Source of the DNA: Clostridia bacterium
Lineage (GTDB): Bacteria > Bacillota > Clostridia > Oscillospirales > CAG-272
Reading direction: 5' to 3'
Assembly: GCA_017625935.1 (NCBI GenBank)
Contig: JAGALA010000030.1
Coordinates: 23,373 to 87,372, forward strand
DNA: 64,000 bases
Below are positions 15,570-23,218 of this stretch, piece by piece. A program made the position numbers and the translations under genes. The notes under the pieces are model-generated. The model saw only the letters and a list, made by a program, of their open reading frames with translations. It ran no database searches and was not told the origin of the DNA. Numbering within the stretch: position 1 is the first letter of the stretch; every line of letters begins with the position of its first letter.

Positions 15570-16529
15570 TTATTTTGTCTTTTTAACCTGTCTTATATCC
15601 TTGCCCTGAAACATTTTTATGTTAAATTCGCCGAAAAGACGGCTTGTTATTCTGTCATGATATTTTTGGCGCAGCTCCTTTGACGAAAAGTTGGTGCTTG
15701 CAATAATAGGCAGATTTTTGTTAAGACGTGTGTTGATGATATTATAAAGGCACGAAACGCTAAAGGCACTTATGTTTTCCGCGCCCAAATCGTCAATTAT
15801 GAGTAGGTCGCAGTCAAGATATTTTGTAGAAACGGGCTCCTCGCCGCCAAAGCGGTCAAGGAAGCGGTCGCTCTCAAAATCAAAGAACACGTTTTGCGCG
15901 CACTCAAAAACGACGTTGTGCCCGCTTTCGATAAGTGCTTTTGCAATTGCTGTTGAAATATGCGTCTTACCAAGTCCCGTGCCGCCAACAAGGAGCACGT
16001 TTTCCTTAATTTTATCAAAATTCTTAACGTAGTTTACCGCGTAATTATAAAGCTCCTTCATTTCCTCGCAGTTTTCGTAAAGGTCAACGGAAAAGGTTTC
16101 AAAGCTTTGTGTTTTAACAAGTGATGAAATGCCCGATTGCTTAAACTGCTCCTCGATAATTCTTGTTTTGTAGCAGGAGCACATCTTGCCGTTATACGCA
16201 CCGTAGTCTTGGCAAATTGGGCAATCGTATTTTAGGTCGGTGTAGTCCTCAGCGTAGCCTGTCGACAAAAGCAGCTCTGCGCGCGCTCTTTGCAATTCAA
16301 GGTTTCTTTCTTTAAGCGCATTTAGGCGCTCGCTAAGACCTTCCTTACCGCCCATTGCGCACGCCATAGCGTTAACGCCTGTCTTTGAAAGCTCCTTGTC
16401 GATTTTTTCAAGCTCGGGAAGCGCGGAGTAAGCCTCGTTTAAGCGCGCTTGTCTTTGGCTCTCGTTTTTTAAGCGCTTTGCCTCAAACTCTTCATTTACT
16501 ATATTAATACATTTTCTTGAATAGCTCAT
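15570..16529 (-). CDS. DnaC/IstB-like ATP-binding protein (helicase loader)
   Basis: This 319-aa AAA+ ATPase has Walker A GGTGLGKTH (residues ~172-180), Walker B LLIIDDLG, sensor I STNFS and the arginine-containing RITSRLFG. The N-terminal ~110 residues form a helical region ending in four cysteines (CPICQDYG...CSC), as in clostridial DnaC/DnaI-like proteins that load the replicative helicase. ATG 16529 overlaps the dnaD-like stop as ATGA and has AAAGGAG upstream. The context (dnaD-like gene just before, no transposase nearby) favours replication rather than an IS21-type IstB role. Confidence 0.87.
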   Translation of the reverse strand: MSYSRKCINIVNEEFEAKRLKNESQRQARLNEAYSALPELEKIDKELSKTGVNAMACAMGGKEGLSERLNALKERNLELQRARAELLLSTGYAEDYTDLKYDCPICQDYGAYNGKMCSCYKTRIIEEQFKQSGISSLVKTQSFETFSVDLYENCEEMKELYNYAVNYVKNFDKIKENVLLVGGTGLGKTHISTAIAKALIESGHNVVFECAQNVFFDFESDRFLDRFGGEEPVSTKYLDCDLLIIDDLGAENISAFSVSCLYNIINTRLNKNLPIIASTNFSSKELRQKYHDRITSRLFGEFNIKMFQGKDIRQVKKTK

Positions 16530-17476
16530 TCCTTACTCCTTTCCTTTATTCTTTCACTTGAACGCTTGAGCGCCGCCTCGAAAAATTCGTCGGTGTCAAA
16601 CGATGACATCGTAGTCTTGGATTTATAGCTTGCGAGTGATTTTTCCGCATCCTCAACCGTTTTTATACCTTGTGTGTGCCAGTTTTCGAGAATTTTGCCT
16701 ATATAGCTCCAGCTTGTGCCCTTGCCGTTGTCAATGGAAATTTCGTACGCGCGCTTCACCAAATCAAAGCTGTGCTTAAGCTCCACCCACTTGTCAAAAT
16801 AGGTGCGCTCGCGCTTTGTAAACTCGCGGTAGCCAACACCGAAAAGCTTCCTTATTTTATATTCAAAGGAGCGCTTGTTCTTTCTTGCCGCCAAGTGAGC
16901 TTCAAGCTTTTCGTATGTGTCAACGCCCTCGTCGTAGAGGATTTTTGATGTTTTTCTTATGTAAGCCCAGCTTGCCCTGTCGCTCTCACAGCAATGCTGA
17001 AGGAGCATAAGTATATATTCGTCGCTGAAGCCGTAAAATTCCTTAATTTCAAGGAGTGAATTGAAGTCGGTCGGTGTAAAATCCTTGCCAAGCACGCCCA
17101 TTGCACAGTCCGCAAGCATCTTGAAATCGGGATTTTTATCAACCATTCTTAAAATCTGCTCACCCGTGTAGGACGGTGCTTCGTTTGTTTTCGCTGAGGC
17201 AGCCGAAACCGCCGAGGCAGTCGGCTCAACCGCACCCTCAATTGACAAAACTCCCGCACCCTGCCAGAATTTCAGCGCACCGCTTACCTCGTTTAAGGTC
17301 AAGTCAAGCCTCTCGGCAAGGAGCGGTAATGCCATTTCAAAATCGTTAAAATGGCTTGAAAACGCGAAAATGCCGATAATGACCTTCATTTCAGCTTCGC
17401 CCGCCTCGTTAAGATGAAGGGCAACAGTATCGGGCAAATTGATAATTCCGCCGCTATATTTAACTGTAATTTTCAT
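16526..17476 (-). CDS. DnaD domain protein (replication initiation)
   Basis: This 316-aa protein has an N-terminal winged-helix region (residues ~1-85) and two DnaB_2/DnaD-type domains. The first is around residues 120-190 (TPTDFNSLLEIKEFYGFSDEYILMLLQHC...WAYIRKTSKILYDEGVDTYE). The second is around 215-290 (YFDKWVELKHSFDLVKRAYEI...WSYIGKILENWHTQGIKTVEDA). In Firmicutes such proteins act at primosome assembly with the DnaC/DnaI loader, which is the next gene and overlaps by 4 bases. The ATG is joined to the tsaD stop as TGATATG and lacks a clear ribosome site, suggesting translational coupling. Confidence 0.88.
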   Translation of the reverse strand: MKITVKYSGGIINLPDTVALHLNEAGEAEMKVIIGIFAFSSHFNDFEMALPLLAERLDLTLNEVSGALKFWQGAGVLSIEGAVEPTASAVSAASAKTNEAPSYTGEQILRMVDKNPDFKMLADCAMGVLGKDFTPTDFNSLLEIKEFYGFSDEYILMLLQHCCESDRASWAYIRKTSKILYDEGVDTYEKLEAHLAARKNKRSFEYKIRKLFGVGYREFTKRERTYFDKWVELKHSFDLVKRAYEISIDNGKGTSWSYIGKILENWHTQGIKTVEDAEKSLASYKSKTTMSSFDTDEFFEAALKRSSERIKERSKE

Positions 17477-17477
17477 A

Positions 17478-18479
17478 TCAGCTTGGGTAGGCGTTTAAGT
17501 CCTCGCCCGCTCTCCTTCCGTCAAGAAATTCATAGTAGCCCTGCGCGCCAATCATCGCGGCGTTATCTCCGCAAAGAGAAAGCTCGGGCACGAAAAGCTC
17601 CGCACCGAGTGAGTCGCAAAGCGATTTTAGCTCGCGACGTATATGTGAGTTTGCGCTAACGCCGCCTGCCACAACAACCTTTTTGTAGCCGCTCTCCTTT
17701 ATTGCGCGCGCAACCTTATCGCGAATTGATTCCGTTATAGTGTAGGTAAGGGAGGCGCAAACATCATCGCGCGAAATCTCCTCGCCCTTTTGATTTTTCG
17801 TGTTCAGATAATTTATAACCGCGGTTTTAAGTCCGCTGAAGGAAAAGTCAAGCGTTTCCTTGTTAATAGACGGGGACGGGAACACAACCGCGTGCTTGTT
17901 TCCTCTCGTTGCAAGCTCGTCAACCGCCTTGCCACCGGGATAGGGAAGACCCATAACCCTGCCAACCTTGTCAAAGCATTCACCGATGGCGTCGTCACGC
18001 GTTGAGGCGATTTCCTCAAAGGACGTGTACGATTTTATATCAAAAAACGATGTATGGCCGCCCGAAATTACGAAAGCCAAAAACGGAGGCTCAAGCTTTT
18101 TATGCGTTAAATAGTTTGCGGCAACATGACCTCTTATGTGGTCAACGGGCACGAGCGGAATTCCGTTTGCAAACGCAAGTGATTTTGCAAAGTTCACCGC
18201 CACCAAAAGCGCACCGATAAGCCCGGGGCCGTTTGTAACTGCGATTAGATCAATATCCTTTATTGTAACGCCCGCCGTATCAAGCGCTTCGTATGTAATT
18301 TTAGAAATTGCCTCTATGTGCGCGCGGCTTGCAATCTCGGGTACGACTCCACCGTAAAGTGATTGAATATCAACAGAGGAGGCAATAATATTCGATTTTA
18401 TTTCGCGCCGACCGTTGCCCATTTCCAAAACGGCAGCGGCGGTTTCGTCGCACGATGATTCAAAACTTAAAACGTACAT
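17478..18479 (-). CDS. tsaD: tRNA N6-adenosine threonylcarbamoyltransferase
   Basis: This 333-aa ASKHA-fold enzyme transfers the threonylcarbamoyl group to A37 of ANN-decoding tRNAs, working with TsaB and TsaE (not in this window). The N-terminal MYVLSFESSCDETAAAV and the metal-binding HIRGH motif in VPVDHIRGHVAANYL are clear, as are GPGLIGALLV, AFVISGGHTSF, FDKVGRVMGLPYPGG and VAGGVSANSHIR. It has a GGAGGG ribosome site. It is in the usual bacterial neighbourhood with rimI just upstream, and the next gene starts one base after its stop. Confidence 0.97.
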   Translation of the reverse strand: MYVLSFESSCDETAAAVLEMGNGRREIKSNIIASSVDIQSLYGGVVPEIASRAHIEAISKITYEALDTAGVTIKDIDLIAVTNGPGLIGALLVAVNFAKSLAFANGIPLVPVDHIRGHVAANYLTHKKLEPPFLAFVISGGHTSFFDIKSYTSFEEIASTRDDAIGECFDKVGRVMGLPYPGGKAVDELATRGNKHAVVFPSPSINKETLDFSFSGLKTAVINYLNTKNQKGEEISRDDVCASLTYTITESIRDKVARAIKESGYKKVVVAGGVSANSHIRRELKSLCDSLGAELFVPELSLCGDNAAMIGAQGYYEFLDGRRAGEDLNAYPS

Positions 18480-18568
18480 AAATTATCCCTCCAAATTATT
18501 CGGCACTGATTAGATGTCGTTGATTTTATTAGCAAAAAAGTCAACCCTGTGTCGCTTTTTTGACAAAA

Positions 18569-19009
18569 TTAGAGCATTAAGCTCATTAAAAGTGCATTTT
18601 CCGTCGGCTTTGAGTAGTGGTTTTTGGAAACACCCACCTCCAAAAAGCCGAATTTTTTATAAAGCCCTATCGCGGGTATGTTTGACTCCCTTACCTCAAG
18701 GTAAACGCTCCCCACGCCCTTTTCCTTTATGTAGCTTAAAAAATGTGTGATTATTTGCGAGCCAATGCCACGTCCACGTGCGGAATTTGTCACCGCCACG
18801 TTTACAATTTGGCATTCGTCCAAAATCACCGTAAAGCTGATATAGCCAACAACTAAGTCTCCGTCGCGTGCAACCAAAAAGTGCCAAATAGGACTTTCGA
18901 TGTAGCTTAAAATATCGTCCTCGCTAAACGGCACGGAAAAGCATTCCTTTTCTATTTGGGCGACACGCGGTGCGTCATTTTTTGTGATTTCACCTATTGA
19001 AACGGTCAT
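18569..19009 (-). CDS. rimI: Ribosomal protein S18 alanine N-acetyltransferase
   Basis: This 146-aa GNAT acetyltransferase has the acetyl-CoA loop NSARGRGIGSQII, a VNVAVT strand, and YLEVRESNIPAIGLYKKFGFLEVGVSKNHY near the C-terminus, which is characteristic of RimI. It is in the classic tsaD neighbourhood. The start at ATG 19009 follows the deaminase stop as TGATATG; a TTG at 19021 would add four residues and overlap. There is no strong ribosome site, so coupling with the upstream gene is likely. A 90-bp gap with no clear promoter separates it from tsaD. Confidence 0.92.
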   Translation of the reverse strand: MTVSIGEITKNDAPRVAQIEKECFSVPFSEDDILSYIESPIWHFLVARDGDLVVGYISFTVILDECQIVNVAVTNSARGRGIGSQIITHFLSYIKEKGVGSVYLEVRESNIPAIGLYKKFGFLEVGVSKNHYSKPTENALLMSLML

Positions 19010-19010
19010 A

Positions 19011-19499
19011 TCAGTAGCCAAACTTACCGCTTAGGCTGTCGTCGTCCTTGATCCAGTCGCCAACCAAAATTTCCGTGTAGTCCTCGTCTGTGTTTCGGAT
19101 AATAACCTTGGCAATGCCCGCGTTTATAATTTGGCGCTTGCACATCATACAGCTATTCATTCCGCCAATTACTGCGCCTGTTTTTGGATCGGTGCAGCAC
19201 ATATAAAGCGTAGCACCGAGCATTTGCTCACGTGATGCGGCAATAATGGCATTCGCCTCCGCGTGCACGCTTCTGCAAAGCTCATAACGTTCACCCTTCG
19301 GAATACCGAGTGAATCGCGGTAGCAGGAGCCGATTTCGTTGCAATTGAGGCGTCCTCTCGGCGCGCCGTTGTATCCTGTAGAAACGATGACGTCGTTTTT
19401 TACGATAATTGCACCAAAGCGGCGGCGAAGACAGGTGCTTCTTTCAGATACCGTCTCGGCAATATCAAGATAGTAGTTATGCTTAGAAACTCTTTCCAT
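19011..19499 (-). CDS. dCMP deaminase family protein (ComEB-like)
   Basis: This 162-aa zinc deaminase has the HAEANAI catalytic motif (His and Glu) and a C-x-x-C zinc ligand pair in NSCMMCKRQIINAG, where the common Pro before the first Cys is replaced by Ser. RRRFGAIIVKNDVIVSTGYNGAPRG is typical of deoxycytidylate deaminases, which supply dUMP for thymidylate synthesis. It begins a probable rimI-tsaD-dnaD-dnaC transcript. GAGGGAGA precedes the ATG. Confidence 0.93.
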   Translation of the reverse strand: MERVSKHNYYLDIAETVSERSTCLRRRFGAIIVKNDVIVSTGYNGAPRGRLNCNEIGSCYRDSLGIPKGERYELCRSVHAEANAIIAASREQMLGATLYMCCTDPKTGAVIGGMNSCMMCKRQIINAGIAKVIIRNTDEDYTEILVGDWIKDDDSLSGKFGY

Positions 19500-19581
19500 A
19501 GCTTTATCTCCCTCTGCGAGGTTGCCCTCGTATAATTAATCTTAAAATACCGCACCCTGTGTGCGTAATTTGATAAATTTC

Positions 19582-21690
19582 TTAGCTGAAATCGAAAACA
19601 ACCTTGCCGTTTTCGTCAAGCTTCAGAACCGCATCAAAGCTTTTTCCGTTTTTAGAGGTGAAGCCCTGAATTTTGCTTGTTTTGCCCGTTGCAAGAAGCA
19701 TTTTTACGTTAGAAACTGAAATTGTGCGCTTGCAAATTGATTTATTAACTGAAAATTTACAGCCGTTTTCCTTATAGCCGGAGCAGCCGTAGCCAAAGCG
19801 CGTTCTTATAACGTCGTGCTCACAAAGCGGGCACTTGCCGACAACCTCGCCGAAAACACCGATGTTGATGTCCATCTCGGGGGATTTATCGCGTGATGAT
19901 TCAAAAACCTCGCCAATTTCCTTTTCGGCAAGGGAAACACTGCCCTCAACACTAAGCTCTCCGCGGAACACTCGCTTTAACGCTTGACCCATTTGGCTCG
20001 TCTTGTATTTGTCCATGCTGATGCCAAGCTGGGATAGCGATTCTATAAGATATTCACCGTCCGGCAAAATGTAGTACGAGTCTTTTTTAAGCATAATGTA
20101 TGCGCTCTTGCACGCGTTTTCTATAATGCCTGTGCGCGTTGCCTCTGTGCCAAGCTCAAGTCCCTCGAAGATAGCCTTGTAGTCCTCGTCGTCACTCTCG
20201 TCGGCATTTTGCTTGTCTTCCTTAAAAGGATTTTTAAGGTAAGAGTTCAAGGTCTCGATTGTGTAATGCTTTGGCGGAGTTGTCTCCTTTTCCTGTGGCT
20301 TGAAGTCTATATTTACCGTGTCACCCTTTGAAAGCTTTGGCAGTAGCTTGTCCTTTGGCGTATAATCGTCAAATTTTGTCCAGCCCGCCTGAGTAATGAC
20401 GGTGCCCTTTAATGTAAACTCGTCAAGCTCACCGAGCTTAATCTTAATTTCACTGCTCTCGCTTTTGCATTCCTCCTCGCAGAAAACCGCAACAAAACGG
20501 CGGAGCACGGTTGAATAAACCTGCTTTTCCTTCTCGGTAAGCTCCTTTGGATTTGGAATTTTATATGTTGGCGTGAGTGCCGAGTGGCTCTCAATTTTCG
20601 AATCGTCAAAGATTGATTTTGCGAATCTGAACGACACAGGGTAGCCCATTTTTGCAACACTTGCAATAATTGACTTCATTTTTCCCTGCTCCGCAGTCGC
20701 TAAATATTCCGAGTTGGTACGCGGATAGGTAACGTAGCCCGCCTCGTATAGCTTTTGAAGCGTGGAGAGCGAGTCGTCCATTGACATTTTGTATTTTTTG
20801 CCGAGATAGCTTTGCAGCTTCGATAGCGAAAAGAGCTTCGGCGGGGAAATAGTCCCCTTTTTTGTTTTCACCGATGAAACGGTTGCAGTCTCACCGTTAT
20901 ATTTTTCGCACGCCTCAAGTGCTTTTTGGTATTCGTCCTTGGTAAACCTTAGTTTTGGAGTCAAGTCAACAAATTCATCACCCGTTTTTTCGTGCGAGGT
21001 GATAACGTAGTATTTTTCGGGTGTGAAGTTTCTAATCTCCATATCCCTGTCGTAAATTGCCTTGACAATAGGCACAATAACTCGCCCAACGCGAAGCAGC
21101 TTGCCCGTCTTAATAGTGGCAAAGCGCGTCAGGTTAACGCCGTAAAGCCAGTCAATATAGGTCCTTGCAAAGCCCTCGTTTGCAAGGGAGAGATATTCCC
21201 CCTCGTCCTTCATTGCACCAAGCCCCTCGGAAATGGTCTCGGGTGTTTGGTCGGGGAGCCATAGGCGCACAAACGATTTTTCACTCTCAAGCGCGTGAGA
21301 AACTGCAAGACGTACGATGATTTCGCCCTCGCGGTCTGCGTCTCCTGCGTTTACGATAGTGTCAATGTCTTTTCTGTTGCAAAGATATTTTATAGTGTTA
21401 AATTGCTTTTTAACGCCGGGGTCAACCTCTTTTTTGTCATTCTTCTTTAAGGCGAATTTAAATTCCTTTGGAAAGCAGGGGAGAATATCAAGTGTCCATT
21501 TGCCAACGGGCGTGCCTGTATAGTCCTCAATGTCGGCAAGAGAGAAGAGATGACCGAAAACCCAGGTAACCACGTAGTCGCCACCCTCATAGTAGCCGTC
21601 GCGCCTTACCATTTGATTGTCCTGCAAGCGCGCAATGCCCGCAATAATGTTGCGCGCGAGCGATGGCTTTTCCGCAATAATCAGCTTCAT
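19582..21690 (-). CDS. topB: DNA topoisomerase III
   Basis: This 702-aa type IA topoisomerase removes negative supercoils and decatenates DNA. The Toprim domain begins MKLIIAEKPSLARNI and includes NAGDADREGEII (acidic triad). The catalytic tyrosine is in GYVTYPRTNSEYL at roughly residue 330. GTEATRTGIIE marks domain 1/4 contacts. The C-terminus has a degenerate zinc finger (CPLCEHDV...CSGYKENGC) and a small repeat-finger tail. ATG 21690 has GGGAGG upstream. A longer in-frame extension runs through the promoter and was rejected. It stands alone between promoters and the DUF896 terminator. Confidence 0.95.
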   Translation of the reverse strand: MKLIIAEKPSLARNIIAGIARLQDNQMVRRDGYYEGGDYVVTWVFGHLFSLADIEDYTGTPVGKWTLDILPCFPKEFKFALKKNDKKEVDPGVKKQFNTIKYLCNRKDIDTIVNAGDADREGEIIVRLAVSHALESEKSFVRLWLPDQTPETISEGLGAMKDEGEYLSLANEGFARTYIDWLYGVNLTRFATIKTGKLLRVGRVIVPIVKAIYDRDMEIRNFTPEKYYVITSHEKTGDEFVDLTPKLRFTKDEYQKALEACEKYNGETATVSSVKTKKGTISPPKLFSLSKLQSYLGKKYKMSMDDSLSTLQKLYEAGYVTYPRTNSEYLATAEQGKMKSIIASVAKMGYPVSFRFAKSIFDDSKIESHSALTPTYKIPNPKELTEKEKQVYSTVLRRFVAVFCEEECKSESSEIKIKLGELDEFTLKGTVITQAGWTKFDDYTPKDKLLPKLSKGDTVNIDFKPQEKETTPPKHYTIETLNSYLKNPFKEDKQNADESDDEDYKAIFEGLELGTEATRTGIIENACKSAYIMLKKDSYYILPDGEYLIESLSQLGISMDKYKTSQMGQALKRVFRGELSVEGSVSLAEKEIGEVFESSRDKSPEMDINIGVFGEVVGKCPLCEHDVIRTRFGYGCSGYKENGCKFSVNKSICKRTISVSNVKMLLATGKTSKIQGFTSKNGKSFDAVLKLDENGKVVFDFS

Positions 21691-21742
21691 TGTGCTTCCT
21701 CCCTCTAAAGTGAATTGACCCGAAAAAAGTCGATACAAAACA

Positions 21743-21771
21743 ATTGTACCACATATAATAAAATTTTTCAA
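21743..21771 (-). promoter_or_regulatory. topB promoter
   Basis: Minus-strand TTGAAA (21771-21766), 17-bp spacer, TACAAT (21748-21743), about 50 bases before the topB ATG. Confidence 0.83.
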
Positions 21772-21784
21772 GTATAATATATAT

Positions 21785-21813
21785 AAAAAAGCGCCCAAAT
21801 AAAATCAGGCGCT
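21785..21813 (-). terminator. Terminator after the DUF896 gene
   Basis: AGCGCC pairs with GGCGCT over a 12-nt loop, followed on the minus strand by TTTTTTATAT. Confidence 0.85.
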
Positions 21814-21863
21814 CATTTAATATTAAATTAAGCGGTATTTTTGTAAGACTTACCGTGCTTTGA

Positions 21864-22067
21864 CTATTTCTTTTTTGACAGGCTTTCGCGTGTTCCGTCC
21901 GGACGCTCAATTACTGTGTTGCCGAGAGTTGAACGCAGGTTTCTGCGATAGCCCTCGAGGTATTCCTCGTAAAGCGCTTTTTGCTCCTTGAGCTCGTTTT
22001 CAGTAAGTCCCTCTTCCTTCTTTTTCTTTGCCAAAAAGTTTATTCTGTCGATTTTTTTCTTTTCCAT
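21864..22067 (-). CDS. DUF896 family protein (YnzC-like)
   Basis: This 67-aa protein matches the DUF896 pattern: an N-terminal helix pair [33 protein letters not shown] followed by [15 protein letters not shown]. The B. subtilis homologue YnzC is a small helical hairpin protein of unknown function linked to the SOS regulon. It has a GAAAGAGA ribosome site. It lies 82 bases after mnmA on the same strand; no clear promoter was seen between them. Confidence 0.9.
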   Translation of the reverse strand: MEKKKIDRINFLAKKKKEEGLTENELKEQKALYEEYLEGYRRNLRSTLGNTVIERPDGTRESLSKKK

Positions 22068-22149
22068 AAATATCTCTTTCTAAGCTGTTTTAATCGTGCC
22101 AAATCTCAGCGAGCTGACAAATTATCGACACAGGGTAACGCTTTTTGTA

Positions 22150-23217
22150 TTATTCAAGCTCTGTTTTTGAAATTATGCCGCCACCAAGGACCGTGTCGCC
22201 GTCGTATAGAACAACGCTTTGTCCCTTGCATATGGCTCTTTGTCCCTCGTCGAATATAACGTGCAAAAGCCCGTTTTCCATTCGCGCCCATGCATCTTTT
22301 TCGCTTTGGTTGTATCTTACCTTGGCGCGCACACGAATTGGCTCGTCGATACTGTCGATGGCGGTGAGATTTACCTCACTTGCCCAAAGCTCGCGTGAAA
22401 ACAAGTCCTCGTTTTCGCCGATTACTACCTCGTTTTTATCAAGCTTCTTTTGGCAAACGTACATGGAGTGAGGGAGTGCTAAGCCGAGCCCCTTCCTTTG
22501 ACCTATTGTGTACCTTATAATACCCTTGTGCTTGCCGAGAAATTTGCCGTCTTTAGTGACAAAATCTCCCACAGGGTAGGTCTTTTTTGTGTAATTTTCA
22601 ATAAATTTTGCGTAGTCGCCATCGGGCACAAAGCAAATATCCTGACTGTCCTTTTTTCTTGAAATATCAAGATCGATGTCGCCAAGAAGGGCGCGCACCT
22701 CGTCCTTTGTGTCAAAATCTCCAAGTGGGAAAAGTGTTTTTTGCAAATTTTCGCGGCTTATTCTGTATAAAACGTAGCTTTGGTCCTTTTTCTCATTTTT
22801 TCCCTTTTTAAGGACACATCGTCCGTATTTTTCGTCGTATTCAACCTTGGCGTAGTGTCCTGTGGCAACAAAATCGCATCCAAGCTCGGCAGCCATATCG
22901 AAAAGCTTATCGAATTTTAAGTGACAGTTGCACTCAATGCACGGGTTTGGTGTTGCACCGTTTTCGTACGATTTTATGAAATTATCAATAACAAATTCTT
23001 CAAAATAACTTGAAAAATCAGACACGTGGTGCGGCATTTCAAGCAAATCGCACACACGCTTGGCATCCTTGGCATCCTTAAGCCCCGAGCATTTTGCATC
23101 GCCGCCACTGTGCAAAAGCATTGTCGCGCCAATACATATATTTCCTTGTGATTTAAGCAGTTTTGCGCAGGCGGAGCTGTCAACCCCGCCGCTCATTGCA
23201 ACTAATATTTTTTTCAA
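22150..23217 (-). CDS. mnmA: tRNA-specific 2-thiouridylase
   Basis: This 355-aa enzyme thiolates U34 of Lys, Glu and Gln tRNAs. It shows the PP-loop AMSGGVDSSA, the catalytic Cys pair in NPCIEC and DSQDICFV, and GHYAKVEYD. The start is inferred as TTG 23217, one base after the GH78 stop, because the family begins KK-I/V-LVAMSGG at this point; an earlier TTG at 23265 would overlap the upstream gene by 47 bases. There is no strong ribosome site, so coupling to the GH78 gene is likely. The pairing of a housekeeping tRNA gene with a rhamnosidase gene is odd. Confidence 0.95.
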   Translation of the reverse strand: MKKILVAMSGGVDSSACAKLLKSQGNICIGATMLLHSGGDAKCSGLKDAKDAKRVCDLLEMPHHVSDFSSYFEEFVIDNFIKSYENGATPNPCIECNCHLKFDKLFDMAAELGCDFVATGHYAKVEYDEKYGRCVLKKGKNEKKDQSYVLYRISRENLQKTLFPLGDFDTKDEVRALLGDIDLDISRKKDSQDICFVPDGDYAKFIENYTKKTYPVGDFVTKDGKFLGKHKGIIRYTIGQRKGLGLALPHSMYVCQKKLDKNEVVIGENEDLFSRELWASEVNLTAIDSIDEPIRVRAKVRYNQSEKDAWARMENGLLHVIFDEGQRAICKGQSVVLYDGDTVLGGGIISKTELE

Positions 23218-23218
23218 T

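Noticed and set aside
15570..17476. DnaC-like gene as IstB of an IS21 element
   Set aside because: Its partner is a DnaD-type replication gene, no IstA transposase or terminal repeats were seen, and it is in a tsaD operon.
21691..21798. Upstream in-frame extension of topB
   Set aside because: It runs through the promoter; ATG 21690 has GGGAGG and begins the conserved MKLIIAEKPS.
18540..22140. Recurring ACACAGGG words in three intergenic gaps (~18550, ~19558, ~22134) as a regulatory motif
   Set aside because: The flanks do not align and the same word occurs in coding sequence (e.g. ~51360), so chance is more likely.
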